This document shows, one piece after another, positions 32,479 through 39,632 of a stretch of 64,000 nucleotides of DNA. Source of the stretch: RGIG3528 sp964653855. Lineage in GTDB: Bacteria > Bacillota > Clostridia > Lachnospirales > Lachnospiraceae. The DNA is taken from the NCBI GenBank assembly GCA_964653855.1, contig CAZZFV010000001.1:1-64000 (forward strand), written 5' to 3'. The notes beneath the pieces are model-generated. The model did no database searches. It saw only the letters and a program-made list of their open reading frames with translations, and was not told where the DNA came from. The translations under genes and the position numbers were made by a program. Numbering within the stretch: the first letter of the stretch is position 1; each line of letters begins with the position of its first letter.

Positions 32479-32898
32479 TTAATGCTTAAAGCTCTGTTCG
32501 CAATAAATGCATCTGTATTTTCCGGATTTTCCGGAAAGTTTGAATTTTTGAACTATTCCCTGTTCGACTGTCGTTATGCAGCGGGGATTTTTGCATTTTA
32601 TTATGCCTTCGACAAATTCCGGCATTGCGGGCTTTCTTTTTTCGACAATTTTTCCGTCTTTGATTACGTCTATTGTTATGTTGGGGTCCATGACACCGAG
32701 CATATCAAAATTGATATCGTAATTTCCTTCGATTTTGATTATGTCTTTTTTGCCCATTTTCTTTGATTTGACGTTTTTTATCAGTGCAACCTCGGTTTCG
32801 AGTTTGTCAAGACCGAGCCACATGTATATTTCCATGCATTCGCCGGGTTTTATGTGATCGAGAACATAGCCTTCGCTTAATCCGCTTATATTTAACAT
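32479..32898 (-). CDS. pyrI: Aspartate carbamoyltransferase regulatory subunit
   Basis: A 139-residue regulatory chain that binds CTP/ATP and joins catalytic trimers through zinc. The zinc site is complete: CKNPRC (Cys102, Cys107) and CIYC (Cys130, Cys133). The N-terminal effector domain is present (GLSEGYVLDHI..GE). It follows pyrB by two bases, so the holoenzyme is made from one transcript. Regulatory subunits of this type are found in enterobacteria, archaea and many Clostridia. Confidence 0.95.
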   Translation of the reverse strand: MLNISGLSEGYVLDHIKPGECMEIYMWLGLDKLETEVALIKNVKSKKMGKKDIIKIEGNYDINFDMLGVMDPNITIDVIKDGKIVEKRKPAMPEFVEGIIKCKNPRCITTVEQGIVQKFKLSGKSGKYRCIYCEQSFKH

Positions 32899-32900
32899 AA

Positions 32901-33833
32901 TTAACCTTCTTTCTTTTCGGCTTCCGTGAGGAGCGTAAGTATGAGCGCCATTCTTATGTAAACACCGAGCTCTGCCTGTTTAAAATAAACGGCGCGGGGG
33001 TCTGTGTCCACTTCAACGGAAATTTCGTTTACTCTCGGGAGCGGGTGCATTACGAGCATATCGGGTTTTGCAAGCTTCATTTTTTCGGAATCCAAGATGA
33101 AACTGTCCTTTAATCTTATATAATCTTCCTCGTTGAAGAAGCGCTCACGCTGAACTCTTGTCATATAAAGAATGTCAAGTGTGGGAAGTACATCTTCAAG
33201 TGACGTCACTTCTTCAAATTCGATATTGTTTTCGATTAATGTTTCAGTGCGCAGGTAGTTGGGAATCTTAAGCTCTTCCGGGGAAATAAGAACAAATTTA
33301 ATGCCGGTGTACTTTGACAAGGCATTTATGAGAGAGTGAACCGTGCGTCCGAATTTTAAATCTCCGCAGCAACCGATTGTGAGATTGTTAAGTCTTCCCT
33401 TTAATTTGCTTATCGTAAAAAGGTCGGTGAGAGTTTGGGTCGGATGGTTGTGACCGCCGTCGCCCGCATTTATTACGGGAATCCTTGAGTGCATTGCGGC
33501 AACCGACGGAGCGCCTTCTTTCGGATGACGCATTGCGCATATGTCTGCGTAAGATGAAATTACTCTTATTGTGTCAGCAACACTTTCACCCTTTGCCGCC
33601 GACGAGGAATCGGCAGAAGAAAAACCAAGAACACTGCCCCCTAAATTAAGCATTGCGGCTTCAAAGCTTAAACGGGTGCGGGTACTTGGTTCATAAAATA
33701 AAGTGGCTAATTTTTTTCCTTTGCACTTGGATGAATAATTTGACGGATTGGAATACATATCGTTTGCGAGTTCGATGAGAGATGAGATATCCGAAACCGA
33801 AAGGTCGCTCGGACTTATGATGTGTCTTAACAT
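32901..33833 (-). CDS. pyrB: Aspartate carbamoyltransferase catalytic subunit
   Basis: Catalyses the committed step of pyrimidine synthesis: carbamoyl phosphate and aspartate to N-carbamoyl-aspartate. The 310-residue protein has the carbamoyl phosphate loop FYEPSTRTRLSFE, the SSAAKGES 80s loop, the HPTQTLTDL motif and HPLPR. GGGAGG precedes the ATG. A 17-spaced promoter lies about 100 bases upstream; the leader has a small hairpin (GCGGT/ACCGC) but no PyrR-binding motif or terminator that I can see, so regulation may be allosteric through PyrI. Confidence 0.96.
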   Translation of the reverse strand: MLRHIISPSDLSVSDISSLIELANDMYSNPSNYSSKCKGKKLATLFYEPSTRTRLSFEAAMLNLGGSVLGFSSADSSSAAKGESVADTIRVISSYADICAMRHPKEGAPSVAAMHSRIPVINAGDGGHNHPTQTLTDLFTISKLKGRLNNLTIGCCGDLKFGRTVHSLINALSKYTGIKFVLISPEELKIPNYLRTETLIENNIEFEEVTSLEDVLPTLDILYMTRVQRERFFNEEDYIRLKDSFILDSEKMKLAKPDMLVMHPLPRVNEISVEVDTDPRAVYFKQAELGVYIRMALILTLLTEAEKKEG

Positions 33834-33937
33834 GGTACCTCCCTTAAGGTGAGATTTTGGGTGTTTTTAAGTCAAAACGGACATACGGCGGTATTTTTGA
33901 CACCGCTCACATACAAAAGCCGTCTCGACTTTCGGAC

Positions 33938-33966
33938 ATTTTAATATATGTGCGTTATAAAAACAA
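33938..33966 (-). promoter_or_regulatory. Sigma-A type promoter for pyrBI
   Basis: On the minus strand TTGTTT (33966-33961), 17 bases, TAAAAT (33943-33938). The start site would be near 33931, giving a leader of about 98 bases. Confidence 0.6.
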
Positions 33967-34085
33967 GACCGAAATTAAACTCATAAGATTTTTTTATTAT
34001 TGTATTTGATACAAGGGTCAAAAGGTTTTAAATTTTGATGCAAAGTTATTTGCGACAAAAATGTATATGAAGAGGAATTTTAACA

Positions 34086-34187
34086 ATGCTTTTTGGAAAA
34101 GTTGCGGAATTCTGTGCATTTCTTGCCATTTTCGGCATTGTAATGTATCATATAACTTATCGGCGGTTAGGAAGTAATCGACGATAA
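34086..34187 (+). CDS. Candidate 33-residue membrane small protein
   Basis: A short open frame encodes one hydrophobic helix (EFCAFLAIFGIVMYHI, residues 8-23) followed by a basic tail (TYRRLGSNRR). A weak ribosome binding site AGAGG lies ten bases before the ATG. It precedes the GH105 gene by 36 bases in an otherwise empty stretch of 390 bases. The helix-plus-arginine pattern is that of real small membrane proteins, but the best promoter for GH105 lies inside this frame, so chance is a real alternative. Confidence 0.3.
   Translation: MLFGKVAEFCAFLAIFGIVMYHITYRRLGSNRR
34123..34151 (+). promoter_or_regulatory. Sigma-A type promoter for the GH105 gene
   Basis: TTGCCA (34123-34128), 17 bases, TATCAT (34146-34151). 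The start site would lie near 34158, about 66 bases before the ATG. Confidence 0.55.
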
Positions 34188-34223
34188 AAGAACCACGAAA
34201 AACATAAAGGAAAGGTATTTTAA

Positions 34224-35363
34224 ATGGATCTTTTTGTAAAGTATATTGATGAGCTGCTTTTAAAAAGCACTCCGGAGGCACCTCTTTGGAATATCGAAAA
34301 GATAAGGGAAGGCAAGAAGTGCACATGGAACTATATTGACGGCTGCATGATAAAAGCCGTTCTTCAAATGTATTATTTGACGGGCGACAAGAAATATCTT
34401 GATTTTGCCGACGGATTTACGGATTTCAGAGTGCATGACGACGGATCGATTGACGGATATAATCCCGCAAATTTAAATCTTGACGATTTGAACGCCGGAA
34501 AAACGCTTTTTGAACTGTATGATCTCACAAAAAAGGAAAAATACAAAAAGGCGCTCGACAACGTTTATTCTCAAATCGCAATGATGCCGAGAACCGTAGA
34601 GGGAAGCTTCTGGCATAAACAAATTTATCCGAATCAGGTTTGGCTTGACGGACTTTATATGTGCATGCCTTTTTATCTTCTTTATGAGATAAGATTTAAT
34701 TCGTCAAAAAACCTTGACGATATCAAAAATCAATTTGACCTTGTGCAAAAAAACATGCTGGACCGGCGTTCGGGATTATTGTATCACGCATATGACTGTT
34801 CAAGAGAGGCTTTTTGGTGTGACCGCGTTACCGGTCTTTCAAACAACTTCTGGCTCAGAGCACTCGGATGGTATTCGATGGCATTACTCGATTCTGCCGA
34901 CATTTTGATGCAAAACGGTATTGGGGATGAGTTTTTTGCAAGTCTCAAAGACGCTTTTGTAAGACTTATAGATGCGATGCTTAAGTACCAGGACGAATCC
35001 GGAATGTGGTATCAGGTCGTAAATATGGGCGGCATGACCGAAAAGGGAAATTATCTTGAGACAAGCGGAAGCGCGATTTTTGCATATGCGATATATAAGG
35101 GAGTTCGTCTCGGAATTCTTGATAAATCGTATAAAATCTATGCGGATAAGGCTTTTAACGGAATTTGCGATAAATATTTGTCTGCGGAAAACGATGAGCT
35201 TCACCTCGGCGGAATTTGCCTTGTTGCGGGACTCGGCGGAAAAACGATGCGTGACGGAACCTTCGCATATTATATGTCGGAGCCTATCGTAAACGATGAC
35301 GCCAAAGGCGTTGCACCGTTACTTCTCGCGTATACCGAAAAAATGTGGTTTGAGAAAAATTAA
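34224..35363 (+). CDS. Unsaturated rhamnogalacturonyl hydrolase, GH105 (YteR/RhiN-like)
   Basis: Releases the 4,5-unsaturated galacturonate from disaccharides made by rhamnogalacturonan lyase, leaving rhamnose. The 379-residue (alpha/alpha)6-barrel protein has the hallmark QVWLDGLYM with the catalytic Asp at 142 (Asp143 in B. subtilis YteR), WNYIDGCMIKA at the N-terminus, and SNNFWLRALGWYSMALLD. There is no signal peptide, so it works in the cytoplasm on imported disaccharides. It has AAAGGAAAGG upstream. Its products feed RhaD (rhamnose branch) and KduI (unsaturated uronate branch), both in this window. Confidence 0.9.
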   Translation: MDLFVKYIDELLLKSTPEAPLWNIEKIREGKKCTWNYIDGCMIKAVLQMYYLTGDKKYLDFADGFTDFRVHDDGSIDGYNPANLNLDDLNAGKTLFELYDLTKKEKYKKALDNVYSQIAMMPRTVEGSFWHKQIYPNQVWLDGLYMCMPFYLLYEIRFNSSKNLDDIKNQFDLVQKNMLDRRSGLLYHAYDCSREAFWCDRVTGLSNNFWLRALGWYSMALLDSADILMQNGIGDEFFASLKDAFVRLIDAMLKYQDESGMWYQVVNMGGMTEKGNYLETSGSAIFAYAIYKGVRLGILDKSYKIYADKAFNGICDKYLSAENDELHLGGICLVAGLGGKTMRDGTFAYYMSEPIVNDDAKGVAPLLLAYTEKMWFEKN

Positions 35364-35373
35364 GTGAGATTTA

Positions 35374-35407
35374 AAAAGGAAGGAAACATAAATCCTTCCT
35401 TTTTTTG
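35374..35407 (+). terminator. Intrinsic terminator after the GH105 gene
   Basis: Stem AAAGGAAGGA/TCCTTCCTTT with loop AACATAAA followed by a T run. Beyond it, to 35463, lies a short inverted repeat (TTTTTGTGCA/TGTGCACAAAAA) and nothing else I can support. Confidence 0.88.
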
Positions 35408-35463
35408 TGCAATGTGCACAAAAAGCAATGCCTATTTTCTACATTTGAAAAGGCGATTTGGAC

Positions 35464-35492
35464 TTGTTGGGATTACTTTTAAGTGCTATCAT
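35464..35492 (+). promoter_or_regulatory. Promoter for the repeat-lipoprotein gene
   Basis: TTGTTG (35464-35469), 17 bases, TATCAT (35487-35492), with TG at 35484-35485 giving an extended -10. The start site near 35499 coincides with the base of the first leader hairpin. Confidence 0.6.
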
Positions 35493-35497
35493 TGTTT

Positions 35498-35581
35498 ATG
35501 GGTATTGAAAAACAATGCTCATGGGGATTTATGAAAAAATATACTTTATGAAAGCGGTCTTTGGGGGCATTGACCGCTTTT
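35498..35581 (+). promoter_or_regulatory. Structured 5' leader with hairpin and terminator-like stem
   Basis: The predicted RNA begins with a ten-pair hairpin (35498-35507 with 35513-35522, loop AAAAA, two G-T pairs). After an A/T-rich stretch comes a nine-pair stem AAAGCGGTC/GACCGCTTT (35551-35559, 35572-35580) ending in TTTTG, before the coding start at 35626. This is the shape of an attenuator or of a short terminated RNA. It fits no riboswitch class I can recall. The frame starting at 35498 encodes only MGIEKQCSWGFMKKYTL. Confidence 0.45.
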
Positions 35582-35625
35582 GTAAAGGACACTTTTGTTA
35601 CGAATAAATAAGTAAGGGGATTACT

Positions 35626-36918
35626 ATGAAAAATAAATATCGAAAATACGGAAAAATTTCCGTTCTTCTTGCTGTCTGCATGATGCTTACCGGATGCGAT
35701 TATACTTGGAAAGACGATCTTTTGAACTTTTTGTTCGGTAAAATAATTCCCGCATCTTTTGTTTCTTATGATGAATATGATTCTGCTTCAGATTCTGAAA
35801 TTTCATATGATTTGACTTACACTTTGACACCTGAGCCGAGTTCTGTGCGCGTGTCCGCATTTACACCGACACCTACGTTCACGCTCGCGCCAACATTTAC
35901 GCCTACATCTATGTTTACGCCTACACCTACGTTTACTCCTACACCTACTTTTACTCCTACATCTACGTTCACGCCGACACCTACATTTACGCCTACACCG
36001 TCATTTACGCCTACGCCGACGTTCACACCCACGCCGACATTCACGCCTACACCGACATTCACACCCACACCTACATTCACACCGACTCCGAATCCCATAA
36101 AAGAGATGAACGATTATGTGTGGACTTTAAAAAGTTCAAATTTGCGCGCTGAACCCGACAAAAATTCAAAATCGCTCGGGACTGTGCCGCAGGATACCGT
36201 ATTAAAGAGAATAGGACTTCATGAAAACGGATGGTCGATGGTCGAATATAACGATATGATTTGTTTTATTTCCTTTAACTGTGTTACGGCAAATCCGACC
36301 GCTACGCCCACCGTAACACCGACATTTACACCGCTACCCACAAAAACACCTACGCCGACGCTTATTCCCGTACCCACAAAGGTTGTTATTCCGGAGATTA
36401 CGGGGGATGTTGTGGAAACGACGGTGGAATATGTTGATGACGGAAAAGTTACTCCCTATACGGATACAACCACAATTTATTCAAGCGGGCAAAAACTTCT
36501 TGTAAGAGAATATGAAACCGGATACAGGCAAACATACCAAACTGAGCCCGACGGTACGCTGATCAGCGACGAACAGGGCGGTCAATTCATTTTTTTTGAT
36601 TATCCTGACGGCACACAGAAAATAATTAACAATGTAACGAACGAAACAAGGTATTACGGCTCCAACGGAAAATTTTTGTATGGCGTATATCGCTATGACG
36701 GGTGGAGCGAATTTATGACCTTTTATTTTAGGTTTACGAACGGAAAGGATAAAGAAGGATATGTATGCAATTCGGACGGATCTTTGAATGAATGGTCGGG
36801 CACAAAATATGCTTATGAAGTGGCTTTTGTGTGTGAAGGTGCCGTTTGGTTTAAGAGTCTTGAAACAAGGCTTCCGTCACCTTTTTATATTAAGGACGGT
36901 CCTTATTATGACTACTAA
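35626..36918 (+). CDS. Lipoprotein with Thr/Pro/Phe repeats and an SH3-like domain
   Basis: A 430-residue surface lipoprotein: lipobox LTGC with Cys24, an acidic stretch, thirteen six-residue units (FTPTPT and variants, 79-156), an SH3-like domain (about 165-223; SSNLRAEPDKNSKSLGTV), a second Pro/Thr linker (ANPTATPTVTPTFTPLPTKT), and a C-terminal region with repeated Tyr/Asp/Gly strands (YDGWSEFMTFYFRF) that may be a beta-rich binding domain. Function unknown; an anchored cell-wall or glycan-binding role is the natural inference. It is preceded by a promoter and a structured leader and overlaps the next gene by 11 bases. Its repeat linker is related to that of the deacetylase at 1649. Confidence 0.8.
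   Translation: MKNKYRKYGKISVLLAVCMMLTGCDYTWKDDLLNFLFGKIIPASFVSYDEYDSASDSEISYDLTYTLTPEPSSVRVSAFTPTPTFTLAPTFTPTSMFTPTPTFTPTPTFTPTSTFTPTPTFTPTPSFTPTPTFTPTPTFTPTPTFTPTPTFTPTPNPIKEMNDYVWTLKSSNLRAEPDKNSKSLGTVPQDTVLKRIGLHENGWSMVEYNDMICFISFNCVTANPTATPTVTPTFTPLPTKTPTPTLIPVPTKVVIPEITGDVVETTVEYVDDGKVTPYTDTTTIYSSGQKLLVREYETGYRQTYQTEPDGTLISDEQGGQFIFFDYPDGTQKIINNVTNETRYYGSNGKFLYGVYRYDGWSEFMTFYFRFTNGKDKEGYVCNSDGSLNEWSGTKYAYEVAFVCEGAVWFKSLETRLPSPFYIKDGPYYDY
35860..36093 (+). repeat. 18-base tandem repeat coding for FTPTPT units
   Basis: Thirteen 18-base units, imperfect at the DNA level, encode FTPTPT with variants such as FTLAPT and FTPTSM. The unit length preserves the frame, so copy number could change linker length without breaking the protein. 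Confidence 0.92.
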
Positions 36919-39487
36919 AAACAGATGCATCTTGTGTTTGGCATTCGGGATAGTTTTTGTATTTGGTTTACTTTTTTTAAACTTTAACAAAGCGTATGCG
37001 GATGTGATATATTCGGAAAACGGTGAAATAAAAGAAGTGGACACATCGTTTTCGGGAGTGGGGAGCGAATATATCACATTCCGAACATATATGGTTTTTA
37101 ATGTTTATAATGAATATACGGGAAAATTGATAAAGCAAATACCTTTTGAAAACTCCGTACCCGATTCCGATAAAATTCAAGGGACATATTTTCTTAATTT
37201 AAACGGGACAAAAATTGCAACATATATAAATACGGGGGATAACAGCAAGCTTTATTTTGAAGAAAATTACGATTCGAAAATCAAAAATTATCTTGAAAGC
37301 GATCCCGACACAAACTATATAAGAAATGTATCGGTAAAATTTATTCCTCTTGTTAAAATATATTCGAGAAAAAATTTTGTTGGACCTTATAATTACGATT
37401 CCGACGGAAATAATTATTGGGACGGTTTATCGGATTGCACGGACTCGGGATGGGCAGTGTATGTGGACACGGGAAAGGGAAAAGATGCATACGGAACCCC
37501 ACTTTCGGGATTTTATTCTCTTAATCAAACGCAAATAAATAATATAACGGAAATCTTTGAACACGGTAAATATCTTAAATTTACATATGCGCTTGATGTG
37601 AATTTAAGCGTTATATATGAATGTAACGGCGGAAAAATCACTGTTTCCGACGTTGACGGTATAAATTTAACTGTTTCAAATTGTACATTTACTCAAAAAT
37701 CGTCACTCGGAGACATGTATGTAATAAATGAAATTCCGGAACGCAACAATCATTTCTTTTGGTATTGGTCGACAGAGGAATTTTCGGTAAATGAAGCTCC
37801 GATTGATACGGGACAATATATAAGTAATATTTCTTCTGATGTTTTTTTCTATGAAGCCGGCGATACGGTTGAATTCTTTAACGAAAATCAAATTACTCTT
37901 TTTGCCTGTTGGGGTACAAGCCCGATAGACGATCTTGATAAGGATTCTTCACATATTCACAAATATAAAAAAAATAAACAAAAATACGGAAAATGTGAAA
38001 TTTGTAAAGGCACAATTTATTGTTATGTATATTTGTGCTCCGTTTGTAATGAATACATGGAAGGGGATCCCGAAATTATCGATCATACATGCATAGAAAG
38101 CACTCTCGGAATTTTAAACGGAAGCTGTACGGTGTGTGATGAAAAATCGGAAGACTATATCGGAATTTGGATTAAGGGACAGGAAATTGTTTTGGCGGAG
38201 CCCGCAGATTACGAGGTAAAAAGAGAAGGTCACAAATTTTTGTATTATGCGGAAAATTATGACGGAAGCGGAGAAAGATTTTATCCGGGCGATGTATACA
38301 AATTTGATAATTTCGGTGAAGTTGAGACGATTTATGCGATATATGAGCCGTTAGAGCTTACTTTGACATTTGATTTCAATAAGGAAAGTGCGCTTTATGC
38401 CGTGATTACAGGTGAGAATATAACAGTAACCGTTTCTTATGATGATTTTTGTGATGATATGCCGACACCGGAAATTGATAAGGGGTACGTTTTTGAAGGG
38501 TGGTATTCGGAAAGCAAAGGCGAGATGCTCACTTTAGGCGACAGATACGGGATTTCTCAAAATGAAATATTAAAAGCTCAATATACACCGTGTGAGTACA
38601 CGGTATATCTTGATATAAATGCGCCCGAAAACGCAAAAAATCTCGTCAATACGGGGATTGATTCGGAAAATGCGGGACTATATAACGCAAAATACGGAAC
38701 CAAATTTGAAAACATAATTCCTTTTTTTGCGGTCCCGGTTGCGGATAACTATGAATTAAAAGGTTGGTATGTAAGCGGGGAAAAGGATTATTTAAATTCC
38801 GACGACATATTTTTGTATACGGATGACATTATTGTAAAAGGCGAATGGAAAATTAAAACGTGTTCGGTTACGCTTGATCCGGGAGAAGAAGCTTATATTT
38901 ATAATTTAAATTCCGGAGAGGATGCTTATATTTTTGACTTAAATCCCGGAGAAAAATATACATTAACGATTCCTTACGGGACGATTTTGTCGGGAGAATA
39001 TTTGCTTCCTGAGGCATCAAGAAAAGGCTTTGATTTTTTAAATTGGAATACGCGTGAAAACGGCTATGGGGAAGATGTACAAAACGGAACGAAATTCTTG
39101 ATTACCGAAGATGTTACGCTTTACCCAAAGTGGCAGGGAAAAAAGTATAAGATTACCTTTGATTATTCCGAAAAATGGAAATATGATGCGGAAGAACTTA
39201 AAAATGCGGATATGAAGTATTTGTGTGTCACGTACGGTGAGCGTGTTACGGGACTTCCGACACCGAAAAGAAAAGGATATACGTTTCTTGGGTGGTCTAT
39301 AAAAAATGTAGTTTATGATAATAAATCAAACGGAGACAAAGACGCACCGTATGTTACGGAAACCATGAAATATGAATTTTTGTCCGATATCACGCTTTAC
39401 GCAGTATGGGAAGCGCTTACAGTGTATGTGAACTACGATTTTAATTATGATTATACGATTGAAATCCCTTTAAAGGATTCGGAATGA
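36908..39487 (+). CDS. Large secreted protein with InlB-type (Listeria-Bacteroides) repeats
   Basis: An 859-residue protein with a signal peptide (hydrophobic 8-26, cleavage after AYA near 31). The middle has a cysteine-rich segment (GKCEICKGTIYCY, CSVCNEYME, CTVCDEKS) that could bind metal or form disulfides. The C-terminal half has at least four InlB B-repeat-like modules marked by GYVFEGWYSE, NYELKGWYVS, GFDFLNWNTR and GYTFLGWSIK. No LPxTG, S-layer or other anchor is visible at the end. The chosen ATG at 36908 directly precedes the signal peptide; the frame is open further upstream inside the lipoprotein gene. A surface adhesin or carbohydrate-binding role is inferred only. Confidence 0.78.
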   Translation: MTTKNRCILCLAFGIVFVFGLLFLNFNKAYADVIYSENGEIKEVDTSFSGVGSEYITFRTYMVFNVYNEYTGKLIKQIPFENSVPDSDKIQGTYFLNLNGTKIATYINTGDNSKLYFEENYDSKIKNYLESDPDTNYIRNVSVKFIPLVKIYSRKNFVGPYNYDSDGNNYWDGLSDCTDSGWAVYVDTGKGKDAYGTPLSGFYSLNQTQINNITEIFEHGKYLKFTYALDVNLSVIYECNGGKITVSDVDGINLTVSNCTFTQKSSLGDMYVINEIPERNNHFFWYWSTEEFSVNEAPIDTGQYISNISSDVFFYEAGDTVEFFNENQITLFACWGTSPIDDLDKDSSHIHKYKKNKQKYGKCEICKGTIYCYVYLCSVCNEYMEGDPEIIDHTCIESTLGILNGSCTVCDEKSEDYIGIWIKGQEIVLAEPADYEVKREGHKFLYYAENYDGSGERFYPGDVYKFDNFGEVETIYAIYEPLELTLTFDFNKESALYAVITGENITVTVSYDDFCDDMPTPEIDKGYVFEGWYSESKGEMLTLGDRYGISQNEILKAQYTPCEYTVYLDINAPENAKNLVNTGIDSENAGLYNAKYGTKFENIIPFFAVPVADNYELKGWYVSGEKDYLNSDDIFLYTDDIIVKGEWKIKTCSVTLDPGEEAYIYNLNSGEDAYIFDLNPGEKYTLTIPYGTILSGEYLLPEASRKGFDFLNWNTRENGYGEDVQNGTKFLITEDVTLYPKWQGKKYKITFDYSEKWKYDAEELKNADMKYLCVTYGERVTGLPTPKRKGYTFLGWSIKNVVYDNKSNGDKDAPYVTETMKYEFLSDITLYAVWEALTVYVNYDFNYDYTIEIPLKDSE

Positions 39488-39511
39488 AAGCATCCGCAAA
39501 ATACCTTTTAC

Positions 39512-39624
39512 GGGAAAGCGGGATACTTTTTTACAGAAGAACAGAATGTTTTTTATAGAAAAGCGGAATAATTTTTTAAGAGCGGGAAGAATATTTTTTA
39601 TGAGAGAGTGGGAAACTTTAATAT
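39512..39624 (+). repeat. Imperfect 22-23-base tandem repeat with phased T6 tracts
   Basis: Five degenerate units of the type AGAAAGCGGGAATAATTTTTTA fill the gap between the two large secreted-protein genes. T6 tracts begin at 39527, 39549, 39572 and 39594, that is at 22, 23 and 22 bases, close to two helical turns. Such phasing usually bends DNA. The gene at 39633 starts just after the last unit. Confidence 0.75.
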
Positions 39625-39632
39625 ATTAAATT

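Noticed and set aside
33834..33930. PyrR-type attenuator in the pyrBI leader
   Set aside because: I found only a small GCGGT/ACCGC hairpin; there is no PyrR-binding consensus and no terminator with a T tail before pyrB.
35817..36098. A minus-strand open frame coding for Val-Gly-Asn repeats
   Set aside because: It is the antisense image of the Thr/Pro/Phe repeat of the lipoprotein gene; the repeat unit keeps all frames open. No ribosome binding site or conserved sequence.
39512..39624. CRISPR-like array
   Set aside because: Units are contiguous and degenerate with no unique spacers, and no cas genes are present.
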